Below the pieces are notes generated by a model that was not told where the DNA came from, ran no database searches, and saw only the letters and a list, made by a program, of their open reading frames with translations. From the NCBI RefSeq assembly GCF_016916835.1, contig NZ_JAFFIX010000019.1, forward strand, positions 62,001 to 126,000: a DNA stretch of 64,000 nt, written 5' to 3'. The stretch comes from Actinacidiphila bryophytorum (GTDB lineage: Bacteria; Actinomycetota; Actinomycetes; Streptomycetales; Streptomycetaceae). A program made the position numbers and the translations under genes. Below are positions 7,538-15,424 of the stretch, in pieces (position 1 is the first letter of the stretch; each line of letters starts with the position of its first letter).

Positions 7538-8824
7538 GTGCCCGACACCGCCCTGTCCGAGCGCACCGCCGACGTCATCGTCGTCGGCGCGGGCCCCGCC
7601 GGTTCGACGACCGCGTACTACCTGGCCAAGGCGGGCCTCGACGTCCTGCTGCTGGAGAAGACCGCCTTCCCGCGCGAGAAGGTCTGCGGCGACGGGCTCA
7701 CGCCCCGCGCGACCAAGCAGCTGGTGTCGATGGGCATCGACGTCTCCGAGGAGGCGGGCTGGCTGCGCAACAAGGGCCTGCGCATCATCAGCGGCGGCCT
7801 GCGCCTGGAGATGGACTGGCCGGAGCTGGCCGCGTACCCGGACTACGGACTCGTCCGCAAGCGCGAGGACTTCGACGACCTGCTCGCGCAGCAGGCGGTC
7901 AAGGCGGGCGCCCGGCTGTACGAGCGGTGCAACGTCGGCGCCCCGATCACCGACGAGCGCACCGGGCGTATCACCGGCGTGCAGGCCAAGCTCGGCGAGG
8001 AGAAGACCCCGGTGGTCTTCAACGCGCCCCTGGTCGTCGCCGCCGACGGCAACTCCACCCGGCTGTCGCTCGCGATGGGCCTGCACCGGCGCGAGGACCG
8101 GCCGATGGGCGTCGCCGTGCGTACGTACTTCACCTCGCCGCGGCACGACGACGACTACCTGGAGTCCTGGCTCGAACTGTGGGACCGGCGCGGCGCCCAG
8201 CCCCGCCAACTGCCCGGCTACGGCTGGATCTTCGGCCTCGGCGACGGCACGTCCAACGTGGGCCTGGGCATCCTCAACTCCTCCGCCGCCTTCCGCGAGC
8301 TGGACTGGCGCGAGGTGCTGAAGGCGTGGGTCGCCGGCATGCCCGAGGACTGGGGCTACACCGAGGAGAACATGACGCAGCCGATCCGCGGCGCCGCGCT
8401 CCCGATGGCCTTCAACCGCCAGCCGCACTACACCCGCGGCCTGCTGCTGGTCGGCGACGCGGGCGGCCTGGTCAACCCCTTCAACGGCGAGGGCATCGCC
8501 TATGCGATGGAATCCGGCCAGCTCGCCGCCGACGTGATCGTGCAGGCGCACGCCCGCGCCAACCCGGCGCAGCGCGAACTGGCCCTGCAGCGCTACCCGA
8601 AGGTCCTCAAGGACACCTACGGCGGCTACTACACGCTCGGCCGCGCCTTCGTGAAGCTCATCGGCAACCCCAAGGTGCTGCAGCTGTGCACCGAGCGCGG
8701 CCTGACGCACCCGATGCTGATGCGCTTCGCCCTCAAGCTGCTGGCCAACCTGACCGACCCGACGGGCGGCGACGCGATGGACCGCGTCATCAACGGCCTC
8801 ACCAAGATCGCCCCGCGCGCCTGA
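7538..8824 (+). CDS. Geranylgeranyl-reductase-family FAD oxidoreductase, probable menaquinone reductase (MenJ-like)
   Basis: The 428-residue flavoprotein has an N-terminal Rossmann FAD motif VIVVGAGPAGSTTAYYLAKAG (DxGxGPAG type), the family block FPREKVCGDGLTPRA near residue 50, and the second FAD motif GLLLVGDAGGLVNPFNGEGI near residue 305. The family saturates isoprenoid double bonds; mycobacterial MenJ reduces one unit of the menaquinone side chain. Its position beside mqnA, mqnC and menG makes that role the best guess, but archaeal-lipid-type or other isoprenoid substrates are not excluded. The GTG start follows GGGAG. It ends at a strong hairpin convergent with the kinase gene. Confidence 0.85.
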   Translation: MPDTALSERTADVIVVGAGPAGSTTAYYLAKAGLDVLLLEKTAFPREKVCGDGLTPRATKQLVSMGIDVSEEAGWLRNKGLRIISGGLRLEMDWPELAAYPDYGLVRKREDFDDLLAQQAVKAGARLYERCNVGAPITDERTGRITGVQAKLGEEKTPVVFNAPLVVAADGNSTRLSLAMGLHRREDRPMGVAVRTYFTSPRHDDDYLESWLELWDRRGAQPRQLPGYGWIFGLGDGTSNVGLGILNSSAAFRELDWREVLKAWVAGMPEDWGYTEENMTQPIRGAALPMAFNRQPHYTRGLLLVGDAGGLVNPFNGEGIAYAMESGQLAADVIVQAHARANPAQRELALQRYPKVLKDTYGGYYTLGRAFVKLIGNPKVLQLCTERGLTHPMLMRFALKLLANLTDPTGGDAMDRVINGLTKIAPRA

Positions 8825-8830
8825 CACGCG

Positions 8831-8864
8831 GACGGGCCGCGGACTTCACCGCCCGCGGCCCGTC
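8831..8864. terminator. Hairpin terminator between convergent genes
   Basis: A 12-bp inverted repeat, GACGGGCCGCGG / CCGCGGCCCGTC, has a 10-base loop. It lies between the reductase and the convergent kinase gene. Confidence 0.7.
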
Positions 8865-8896
8865 GTCAGTCGTCGGTCGTCACTCGCCGTCCGCCG

Positions 8897-10849
8897 TCAC
8901 TCGTCGTTCGACGGCGGGATCGCGTTGCGCCAGATCGTCACGTCGATCACCACGTACGTGCTCGCCTCGGTGCTCTTCGAGGCGCGCTGGAAGGTGATCA
9001 GCGCGACCGTGCTGTCGGTGGTGGCGCAGAACTGCGAACCGGTCGACAGGCGGGCCAGGACGATCTCCGTCGTGTAGCGGGTGTCTTTCAGGCAGGTGTC
9101 GAGCGAGCCTTCCTCACCCTTGTCGAGCAGCACGAACTTGGTGAAGTCCGTGGCGAAGTGGCACTCGTTCTCCATCGAGCTGCAGTAGTAGTACATGTCC
9201 TCGTCCATGCCATGGAGAGGCTTGAGGTCCGGGTCGCCGAGCACGAGGTGGTAGCCGTCCGCCAGTTGGATGCCGGGGTGCGACTCGGGAGAGGGCGGGG
9301 CGGCACTGGTCGGCGCCTCCGACGTCGGGGCGTCCGAGGTGGGCGCGTCTGTCGGGTTGTCCACCGGCGCACCCGAAGTGACCGGCGGGGTCGTCCCCTT
9401 GGCCTCCGGGTCGTCCTTGCCGCCGGTCAGCGCGAGCGTGCCGGCCACCGCACCGGCGATGAGCACCAGGGCCGCCACCGAGGCCAGCAGGACGTTGCGC
9501 TTGGTCTTGCGCTTCGGCTGCTGCGGGCCGGGCGGGGGCTGGTGCATCGCGTGCTGCTGCATCGCGGGCGGGGCGCCGAAGCCCTGCTGCTGGTGCTGCT
9601 GCGGGTAGCCGTACGCCGGGTGCTGGGCGGGCTGCTGCTGCTGGACGGGGGGCTGCTGGACCGGGGGCTGCTGGGCGTACGGCGGCTGCACCGGCTGCAC
9701 CTGCGGCTGGCCCTGGGGCGGTGTCGACGCGGGCTGCGTCGGCGGGTGCACCGGGGGCTGCGCGGCGGGCGGCGGTGTCTGCTGGGCCGCGGCGGCGGGC
9801 TGAGTCGCCGGCTGGGCGGGAGGCTGAGCCGGCGGCGGCGTGGGCGGCTGCGCCGGCTGGGCCACGTCGGGCCGGGTCACCGGCGGCGGCGGGGTCTGCG
9901 GGGCCGCCGCGGCGGGCGCGGGCGTCCCGGCCGGCGAGCCCGGGGCCGCGTGCCGGGCCGGGATCTCCGCGGCCAGCGCACCCGGCAGCCACTGCTCGGG
10001 CCTGCGCAGCTCCGTCTGCTGCGACGCGGCCTGGCACAGCCGCACGACCTCGGCCAGCGAAGGACGCTCACCCGGCTCCTTGGCCAGGCACCGGCTCACC
10101 AGGGGCCGCAGTTCGGCGGGGAGGGTGGCGAGGTCGGGCTCCTCGTGGACGATGCGGTAGAGCACCGCGTGCGACGGCCCGTCGCCGTACGCGGGCGAGC
10201 CCAGCGCCGCGTACGCCGCCACCTGGCCGAGCGCGAACACGTCGGTCGCCGGGGTGATCTCGCGCCCCGCGGCCTGCTCGGGCGACATGAAGGCCGGTGT
10301 CCCGATGGTGACGCCGCTGCCGGTCAGGGCGGTGGCGTCGGCCGCGCGGGCGATGCCGAAGTCGATGACCCGGGGGCCGTCGGAGGCGAGCAGCACGTTC
10401 GACGGCTTGAGGTCGCGGTGCACAAGTCCCGCCCCGTGCACGGCCTCCAGCGCCTCGGCGATGCCCGCGACCAGCAGCAGGACGGTCGGCACGGGCAGCG
10501 GCCCGTGCCCGGAGACCGCCGACGACAGCGTCGGCCCCGGCACGAAGGCCGTGGCCAGCCACGGGCGCGCCCCGTCCGCGTCGCTGTCGATGACCGGGGC
10601 GGTGTACAGCCCCTGCACCCGCTGCGCGGCCTGCACCTCCTGTTTGAAGCGCCGGCGGAACTCCGGGTCCTCGGCGAACTCGGGCCTGATCACCTTGATG
10701 GCGACCGGCCGCCCGGCCGGGGTGTGCGACAGGTAGACCTTGCCCATCCCGCCGGCCCCGAGCTTCGCCGCGATCCGGTACGTCCCGACCGATGCCGGAT
10801 CGTCCGCCTCAAGCGGCTGGAACACCTCGCTGGACCCCGCCCCACTCAT
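8897..10849 (-). CDS. Membrane-anchored serine/threonine protein kinase (PknB type)
   Basis: The 650-residue protein has an N-terminal kinase domain (about residues 20-285) with the glycine loop LGAGGMGKVY, the ATP-anchoring lysine in VAIK, the catalytic loop HRDLKPSN, the DFGIAR activation-segment start and the GTPAFMSPEQ motif. A Pro/Gln-rich stretch of about 150 residues follows, then one membrane segment (LLASVAALVLIAGAVAGTLAL) and an extracellular region of about 180 residues with a Ser/Thr/Pro linker and four cysteines. It would phosphorylate cytosolic targets in response to an outside cue. The ATG at 10849 is preferred over one 34 codons upstream because the kinase fold begins soon after it. 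The sensor domain is not a PASTA or other repeat I recognise. Confidence 0.9.
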   Translation of the reverse strand: MSGAGSSEVFQPLEADDPASVGTYRIAAKLGAGGMGKVYLSHTPAGRPVAIKVIRPEFAEDPEFRRRFKQEVQAAQRVQGLYTAPVIDSDADGARPWLATAFVPGPTLSSAVSGHGPLPVPTVLLLVAGIAEALEAVHGAGLVHRDLKPSNVLLASDGPRVIDFGIARAADATALTGSGVTIGTPAFMSPEQAAGREITPATDVFALGQVAAYAALGSPAYGDGPSHAVLYRIVHEEPDLATLPAELRPLVSRCLAKEPGERPSLAEVVRLCQAASQQTELRRPEQWLPGALAAEIPARHAAPGSPAGTPAPAAAAPQTPPPPVTRPDVAQPAQPPTPPPAQPPAQPATQPAAAAQQTPPPAAQPPVHPPTQPASTPPQGQPQVQPVQPPYAQQPPVQQPPVQQQQPAQHPAYGYPQQHQQQGFGAPPAMQQHAMHQPPPGPQQPKRKTKRNVLLASVAALVLIAGAVAGTLALTGGKDDPEAKGTTPPVTSGAPVDNPTDAPTSDAPTSEAPTSAAPPSPESHPGIQLADGYHLVLGDPDLKPLHGMDEDMYYYCSSMENECHFATDFTKFVLLDKGEEGSLDTCLKDTRYTTEIVLARLSTGSQFCATTDSTVALITFQRASKSTEASTYVVIDVTIWRNAIPPSNDE

Positions 10850-11005
10850 CTTCGACCGCCTCGTCCCCGTCGTTGCTGCTGGCGGCATGGAGACTACCGG
10901 CAGTGGAGGCGGAACCGTTCCCCTGTCGCCCACTTGTGCCGTGACGGGCACCCGGCGGTGACGCGGTGCGGACGTCCAGGGGACCGGTTCGTACGAGTGG
11001 CGGCG

Positions 11006-11485
11006 TCAGTTGTGCCAGCCGTCCCAGGCGGCCGGCTCCTGTCCCGCGAAGATGCGGGTGCCTTCGGCGCGCAGCTTCAGGTTGACGCCACCCCAGGTGA
11101 GCGCCGAGGTGAACGACCCGGTGGTGTAGTCGAAGTGCCAGCGCTGCCCGCCCTTCCAGGTGCACGGGTCCATCGTCGTGCCGTTCACCGACGACCCGTT
11201 GTAGGTGTCGAGGCACTGCCCGGTGAGCCGGTTCTTCAGCTCGTTGTAGCCGCTCGGGTCGTTGGTGACGAAGTCCCACTGCTGGTTGGTGGCACCCGTG
11301 CAGGTCGACGCGAAGGTGACGCCGGTCGTCCCCGCGGACAGGCACGTGCCGGTGGCTGCGGACTTGAACTGCCAGTAGGTCGGGGCGGCTTGCGCCTGCG
11401 GCGCGACCAGGATCGTTGTGGCCACGGCGGCGGCTATGCCGAGCGACGCGGTGGTGGAGCGCTGGGTCAGCGTACGAAGTTTCAT
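11006..11485 (-). CDS. Small secreted ricin-B-like lectin protein
   Basis: A 159-residue exported protein. A signal peptide is evident: the basic start MKLRTLTQR, a hydrophobic core GIAAAVATTILV and a cleavage site near AQA-APTYWQF. The mature part has the beta-trefoil repeat signature of ricin-type lectins, including the NQQWDF (QxW) motif, KNRLTGQCLDTYN and paired cysteines. Only about 125 residues remain, one trefoil domain, with no attached enzyme, so it is probably a free carbohydrate-binding protein. The ATG at 11485 has no strong ribosome-binding site. The open frame continues 36 codons upstream through a TTA codon, but the signal peptide favours 11485. Confidence 0.75.
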   Translation of the reverse strand: MKLRTLTQRSTTASLGIAAAVATTILVAPQAQAAPTYWQFKSAATGTCLSAGTTGVTFASTCTGATNQQWDFVTNDPSGYNELKNRLTGQCLDTYNGSSVNGTTMDPCTWKGGQRWHFDYTTGSFTSALTWGGVNLKLRAEGTRIFAGQEPAAWDGWHN

Positions 11486-11559
11486 GGCTAAAAACTTTGC
11501 CCGCCAGATGAAATCCGGCGGGCTTCCCTGGTGAACAGCGGGCGTCCCCCCGGCGAATG

Positions 11560-11883
11560 TCACCCCTCGGACAGATGCCGACGCCTGCGGCACTCCTCGG
11601 CGTTGCCCGCCTTCGGCACCCCGAGGGCGGGGAAGGCGGTGAGGTCGGCGAGCGAGTCGCCCAACAGCGACCAGAAGCGCGGCGGTTCCTCGTCGCCGGA
11701 GATCTCGACCAGGCAGTCGAAGGCCTCGCCCAGCCGGTAGTGCACGAGATACGTGTCGACGGCGACTGCCCCGTAACCGTGCTCGGGAGCGAGCAGCTCG
11801 TTGGCCTCACGCAGCCGCCGCGCGACCCGGTCGCGGGCCGCCAGGCGGTCGCCCCGGCGCAGGAACTCGAACATCTTCCGCAT
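11560..11883 (-). CDS. Small hypothetical protein
   Basis: A 107-residue protein of unknown function beginning MRKMFEFLRRGDRLAARDRVARRLREANELL. It contains an acidic C-terminal half with DEEPPRFWSLLGDSLADLTAFPALG and no membrane segment. I recognise no domain. The open frame extends 46 codons upstream, but the arginine-rich extension does not look coding. The start could also be the second ATG, three codons in. It lies on the same strand as the lectin gene, about 75 bases upstream of it, and could be cotranscribed. Confidence 0.55.
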   Translation of the reverse strand: MRKMFEFLRRGDRLAARDRVARRLREANELLAPEHGYGAVAVDTYLVHYRLGEAFDCLVEISGDEEPPRFWSLLGDSLADLTAFPALGVPKAGNAEECRRRRHLSEG

Positions 11884-12006
11884 CGTAGCGGTGCGCGATC
11901 CCGCGGGGCGGGGGTCCATAACACGCGGCGCGGTCCAGCGTGAACAACTTCTGTTAATTGGCACTTCGGGCGGGGAGTGCTCTGTACGGCGGGTTACTGT
12001 CTGGCG
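11884..12006. other. Short low-GC intergenic stretch
   Basis: This region is lower in GC than its neighbours (for example AACTTCTGTTAATTGGC near 11945). It probably carries the promoter of the minus-strand hypothetical gene. No hairpin or recognised operator was seen. Confidence 0.3.
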
Positions 12007-12162
12007 GTGGAGAACATTCAACCCGGATCATTGGCGATGCAGACTCTGGCGGCACTTGTCAGCGCGTTGGCAATTGTTGCTGTTGCGCACGCGGACGCGG
12101 ATGTGCGGCACCGTGCCATAAGGGTTCTGCGTATTCTGTTCGGCGGTGATCGGCGAATGTGA
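12007..12162 (+). CDS. Candidate small membrane protein
   Basis: A 51-residue open frame from a GTG. One hydrophobic segment (MQTLAALVSALAIVAVAHA) is followed by a basic tail ending VRHRAIRVLRILFGGDRRM. Single-span small proteins with an RR-x-A-x-x-VLxLL-type tail are common in Streptomyces, so the frame may be real. It lies in lower-GC DNA and has no strong ribosome-binding site. Treat as a candidate only. Confidence 0.35.
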   Translation: MENIQPGSLAMQTLAALVSALAIVAVAHADADVRHRAIRVLRILFGGDRRM

Positions 12163-12180
12163 GCCTTGTGGGAAAAGGGT

Positions 12181-12206
12181 GAGCCCCCTGGGAGTCCAGG
12201 GGGCTC
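12181..12206. terminator. Hairpin terminator
   Basis: A perfect 11-bp stem, GAGCCCCCTGG / CCAGGGGGCTC with a 4-base loop, lies 16 bases past the end of the minus-strand methyltransferase gene. Confidence 0.8.
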
Positions 12207-12222
12207 GACCGCAACTCGGTTG

Positions 12223-13029
12223 CTACGCCAGGCCGTGGGCCAGGAGGGCGGTGTGGGGCAGGACGAGGGTGCCGTCGTCGGCGGCGAACTCCTTGCTCAG
12301 GACGGCGAACTGTTCGGCTATCGCGGATATCAGCTCCGGGGGCTGGCTGCTGATGATCTGCCCGATCGTCCCGACCCCGCCGATCGCGCCGCCCCACCAC
12401 TCCTCGGGAGTGGTCCGGTGATTCCAGGCCAGGGTGCGGCAGTTGACGTTCGTGAGGCCCGCTTCGGTGAGCAGGCCGGCGAAGCCCTGCTCGGTCCGGG
12501 GGAAGTCGTCCGCCGGGTCCAGCGCGGGCAGGTGGTCCGGCCTGGTGGCCCCCGCGGCCTGCACGGCCCGCCCCAGCAGGGCCTGCCCCGCGGCAGGCGG
12601 CGCCGTCCAGATCGTGACGGCCACCCGGCCGCCGGGCCGCGCCACCCGCCGCAACTCCGCGAGGGCGCGCCGCGGTTGGCCTACGTGGTTGACCACGAAG
12701 TTGGCGACGACGGCGTCGAACTCCCCGTCCTCGAAGGGCAGCTCCGGCAGCGTCCCCAGCCGCACATCGGCCTCCGGCACGGCGCGGGAGGCCCGCTCGA
12801 CCATGCTGCTCTCCGCGTCCACGGCCACCACCCCGGCCCCGCGCGCCCAGGCGGCCCGGGCCGCGGCCCCACCCCCCGTCCCGACGTCCAGCACCCGCAC
12901 CCCGCCCCCGACCCCGGCGGCATCGAGCAGCGGCCCTACGGCATACCCGCACAATTTCCCGAAACTCCCGGCAAAGACCCCGGCTTTCCCGGCCCACCCC
13001 CGCCGCTCGGCCAGATCAAAGACGGTCAT
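12223..13029 (-). CDS. Class I SAM-dependent methyltransferase
   Basis: A 268-residue cytosolic methyltransferase. Motif I is VRVLDVGTGGGAAARAA near residue 45. The acidic ribose contact is in VVAVDAESSM, motif II is FDAVVANFVVNHV, and motif III is RRVARPGGRVAVTIW. The Methyltransf_11/25-type fold says nothing about substrate. The gene starts 19 bases after the last DUF397 gene on the same strand, so it may be the distal gene of the WhiJ-type regulatory operon. It ends at a strong hairpin. Confidence 0.85.
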   Translation of the reverse strand: MTVFDLAERRGWAGKAGVFAGSFGKLCGYAVGPLLDAAGVGGGVRVLDVGTGGGAAARAAWARGAGVVAVDAESSMVERASRAVPEADVRLGTLPELPFEDGEFDAVVANFVVNHVGQPRRALAELRRVARPGGRVAVTIWTAPPAAGQALLGRAVQAAGATRPDHLPALDPADDFPRTEQGFAGLLTEAGLTNVNCRTLAWNHRTTPEEWWGGAIGGVGTIGQIISSQPPELISAIAEQFAVLSKEFAADDGTLVLPHTALLAHGLA

Positions 13030-13048
13030 TCACCCTCCCGGCGATCCT

Positions 13049-13255
13049 TCAGACGCCCGGAAAGTCACCATTCCGCACGCCGGAAACGAAGGCGGCCCAC
13101 GCCGCCAGCGAGAAGGTTAGCGCCGGTCCGTCCGGGTCTTTTGAGTCCCGTACGGGAACGGTGTCGAGGCGGCCTGTAGGTACGGCCACCTCGACGCACT
13201 GCCCGCCGTTCTGGCTGTAGGACGACGTGACCCAGCGGGTTGTCTCGTCGGTCAC
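13049..13255 (-). CDS. DUF397 domain protein (third of three)
   Basis: A 68-residue DUF397 protein. The family signature is RWVTSSYSQNGGQCVEVA, then VPVRDSKDPDGPALTF and AAWAAFVSGV. DUF397 proteins act with WhiJ-type XRE regulators in Streptomyces development. The GTG at 13255 overlaps the TGA of the preceding paralogue (GTGA), suggesting translational coupling, and GAGGGGG lies upstream. Confidence 0.85.
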   Translation of the reverse strand: MTDETTRWVTSSYSQNGGQCVEVAVPTGRLDTVPVRDSKDPDGPALTFSLAAWAAFVSGVRNGDFPGV

Positions 13256-13464
13256 GACGCGCCCCCTCGGAGGCCGCCGGTCTTGAGGCCCGCGACGAAG
13301 GCGCCGAAGGCCGCCACCGGGAAGCGGAGGGTCGGACCGGCGGGGTCCTTGGAGTCGCGCACGGCGACCACGCCGTGGGTAGGTGCGAGGTTGGTGGCGA
13401 TCTCGACGCAAGCGCCGCCGTTGTCGCTGTAGGAGGACGTGAACCAGCGGGGGGTTTCGGTCAC
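13252..13464 (-). CDS. DUF397 domain protein (second of three)
   Basis: A 70-residue DUF397 paralogue with RWFTSSYSDNGGACVEIATN, VVAVRDSKDPAGPTLRF and an AFGAFVAGLK tail. It starts at the GTG at 13464 with AAGG upstream, 26 bases after the first paralogue, and overlaps the third by 4 bases. Most of the longer open frame upstream is not coding. Confidence 0.85.
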   Translation of the reverse strand: MTETPRWFTSSYSDNGGACVEIATNLAPTHGVVAVRDSKDPAGPTLRFPVAAFGAFVAGLKTGGLRGGAS

Positions 13465-13490
13465 GGCGTGCCCCTTCGCCTCGGGGTGGG

Positions 13491-13700
13491 TCAGACCGTG
13501 CCGAACTGCCCGGCCTTCACGCCTGCTATGAAAGCGCCGAACGAGTCGGCGGGAAAGCTGAGTTCCGGCCCAATGGGGTCCTTGGAGTCGCGCACGGCGA
13601 CAGTGCCGTGAAGGGTTGCGAGGTTGGTGGCGACCTCGACGCACTGGCCGCCGTGGTCGCTGTAGGTGGACTTGAACCAGCGGGGAGATTCGATCGTCAC
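13491..13700 (-). CDS. DUF397 domain protein (first of three)
   Basis: A 69-residue DUF397 protein, RWFKSTYSDHGGQCVEVATN followed by TVAVRDSKDPIGPELSF. Its GTG start overlaps the stop codon of the XRE regulator by 4 bases, the standard arrangement in WhiJ-type pairs. It is the paralogue most likely to be the regulator's direct partner. Confidence 0.88.
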   Translation of the reverse strand: MTIESPRWFKSTYSDHGGQCVEVATNLATLHGTVAVRDSKDPIGPELSFPADSFGAFIAGVKAGQFGTV

Positions 13701-14536
13701 GGGATGCCCTTTCGCAACTGCTCGATCATGGTCACGGACTCTGCCTGGGACAAGGCCTCGGCCTGCAGTTGATGGTAGGCCGCCAACATGGGAAGTACGA
13801 ACGTCATTTCCCGCTCCAGGTGCCCGTGCTGGGCAGACTCCGCGTACGACATGAGTGAACGGTTGGGCAAGGTCAGCACCGTGACCGGATAGTTCAGCGG
13901 CCGCCGCACCCCCATGCTGAACGGTGCTACGTGCAGCACGCTGTTCGGCATGCCCGCGAACTGGATCAAGCGAGAGAACTGGGCGTCCATGACCTCTGGC
14001 GGGCCGATCGGTCGCCGGATGCAGCTTTCGTCCAGCACGACGAAGACCTGGGGCAGCGGGTTCCGAGCCAGTGCGGCCTGCCGGTCAGCAACGAGCGTTA
14101 TGCGTTCGCTCGCCTGTTCAGGCGTGATCATCCCGCGCGCAAGGTCAGCCTCCGCCAAGGTCGCGGCATACTCGGGGGTTTGGAGCAACCCCGGAATGAT
14201 CCCGACTTCGTAGAGCCGGATCTCCACGGCGCGGCCCTCGTACTCCACGTACTCGGGGAAGCCCTCCAGCAGGCTGCCGCTGCGCAGCTCGCGCCACTCC
14301 CGCTCGAAGGAGTCGGCGGTACCCGCCAGGCCGAAGGCGGCATCGGCGCTGCGCGCGAAGCGAAGAGTTGATTCCCTGCGGGCAGTTTCGATGGCCGATA
14401 TGTGCTTGCTGGAATAGTCCATGCGGTCGGCCAGGTCGTCCTGGGTCCAGCCCCGTGCCTCGCGCGAACTGCGTAAGCGCGCGCCGAACGCGGCCTGCGG
14501 GCTGCTGTCCGGGTGCAGTTCCTTGATGTTGACCAT
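13697..14536 (-). CDS. WhiJ-type XRE transcriptional regulator with DUF5753 domain
   Basis: A 279-residue DNA-binding protein. Residues 16-75 are an XRE helix-turn-helix (FGARLRSSREARGWTQDDLADR, then HISAIETARR). Residues about 95-275 match the DUF5753 region typical of WhiJ-like regulators (GIIPGLLQTPEYAATL, ITLVADRQAAL, FVVLDESCIRRPIG). Such proteins control development together with DUF397 partners. The ATG at 14536 is chosen because the family starts just before the HTH; the frame runs 125 codons further upstream across the divergent gene. Leucine 21, in the HTH, is encoded by the rare TTA codon (14474-14476), implying bldA dependence. It is divergent from the HATPase gene. Confidence 0.9.
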   Translation of the reverse strand: MVNIKELHPDSSPQAAFGARLRSSREARGWTQDDLADRMDYSSKHISAIETARRESTLRFARSADAAFGLAGTADSFEREWRELRSGSLLEGFPEYVEYEGRAVEIRLYEVGIIPGLLQTPEYAATLAEADLARGMITPEQASERITLVADRQAALARNPLPQVFVVLDESCIRRPIGPPEVMDAQFSRLIQFAGMPNSVLHVAPFSMGVRRPLNYPVTVLTLPNRSLMSYAESAQHGHLEREMTFVLPMLAAYHQLQAEALSQAESVTMIEQLRKGIP

Positions 14537-14641
14537 GCCGCCACCGACTCTCCCGCCAGTTTCCACACGTTGAGTGGTAACCGACTGTAGGTCACTCTGT
14601 GGGCTCTGGGTAGTGGCAATGCTACGGAAGGGAGTCATGCG

Positions 14642-15070
14642 GTGAGCAGTGAGAGGCTGAGGCACGCGGTGTGCGACGGCGAAACGGTCGCTCAGCAGTG
14701 GCCGCAGAGTGCGGCGTCGGTGCGTAGTGCGCGCGGGCAGTTGCGGGAGACGTTGCAGCTCTGGGGGTTGGTGGAGCTGGTCGATGACTCGACCCTCGTG
14801 CTGTCGGAGCTGCTGTCGAACGCCGTGGAGCACTCGCGGAACGGTGACGGCACCGTTGGGACGCGCTTCCGCAGGCTCGCCGGCGGGTGCGGAGTACGGA
14901 TCGAGGTGCATGACGCCGACGCTGCGCGGTTGCCGCGGATGAGCCCGGCCACGGACTGCGACGACCTGCGCGGCCGGGGGTTACGGATTGTGAACGCCTG
15001 CACGCGGCGGAATTGGGGGGTGGACGTGACGTCCGAGGGAAAGGCCGTGTGGGGAGAGGTGGAGCAGTGA
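14642..15070 (+). CDS. ATP-binding HATPase_c protein (RsbW/anti-sigma-like)
   Basis: A 142-residue GHKL-fold protein, the size of single-domain anti-sigma kinases. The N box is VLSELLSNAVEHS near residue 54, the G1 box is IEVHDADA near residue 88, and the G2-like segment is RGRGLRIVNA near residue 112. In WhiJ-type loci such a gene usually lies divergent from the regulator, as here. The GTG at 14642 follows GGAAGGGAG. Leucine 114 is encoded by TTA (14981-14983), so translation should depend on the bldA tRNA. Its stop overlaps the next gene's start. Confidence 0.87.
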   Translation: MSSERLRHAVCDGETVAQQWPQSAASVRSARGQLRETLQLWGLVELVDDSTLVLSELLSNAVEHSRNGDGTVGTRFRRLAGGCGVRIEVHDADAARLPRMSPATDCDDLRGRGLRIVNACTRRNWGVDVTSEGKAVWGEVEQ

Positions 15071-15399
15071 ATTCGCTTGGGCAGCAGTGCGAGTCGGCGA
15101 GTATTCTGCCGCCGCAGATGCGCAGGGAAGTGCTCCAGACGTATCCGTCGATCGACCGCAGGCTGGTCGAGGAGGACCTGGCGTGCGTTCTGGCGCCGCA
15201 CACCGACGGAGAGCACTACGCCCTCCTGTACGACCATTTCCCGGCCCCGATAATGGGCGCCCTCTGGACCCGCTGGCAGGACGACGAACTCCCGGATTCC
15301 TTCTGGATCCGCCCCGACTGCCCCACGACCTCCCCCCATTCCGACGCCTGCGCCCACTTCCTCGCCCACCCGGGAGCGCATACCTGGGAAACGCGCTGA
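15067..15399 (+). CDS. Hypothetical protein coupled to the HATPase gene
   Basis: A 110-residue soluble protein of unknown function. It begins VNSLGQQCESASILPPQMRR and contains TDGEHYALLYDHFPAPIMGALW. The GTG at 15067 overlaps the HATPase stop (GTGA) and GGAGAGG lies upstream, so the two are translationally coupled and likely act together. I see no known domain. Confidence 0.7.
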   Translation: MNSLGQQCESASILPPQMRREVLQTYPSIDRRLVEEDLACVLAPHTDGEHYALLYDHFPAPIMGALWTRWQDDELPDSFWIRPDCPTTSPHSDACAHFLAHPGAHTWETR

Positions 15400-15400
15400 C

Positions 15401-15419
15401 GCCACCGGCCGCCGGTGGC
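15401..15419. terminator. Short hairpin between convergent genes
   Basis: The arms GCCACCGGC and GCCGGTGGC are separated by a single base, between the end of the HATPase pair and the convergent VOC gene. Confidence 0.5.
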
Positions 15420-15424
15420 CTCGG

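Noticed and set aside
14537..14911. A 125-codon N-terminal extension of the XRE regulator
   Set aside because: It would run across the divergent promoter and into the HATPase gene, and the family begins about 15 residues before the helix-turn-helix.
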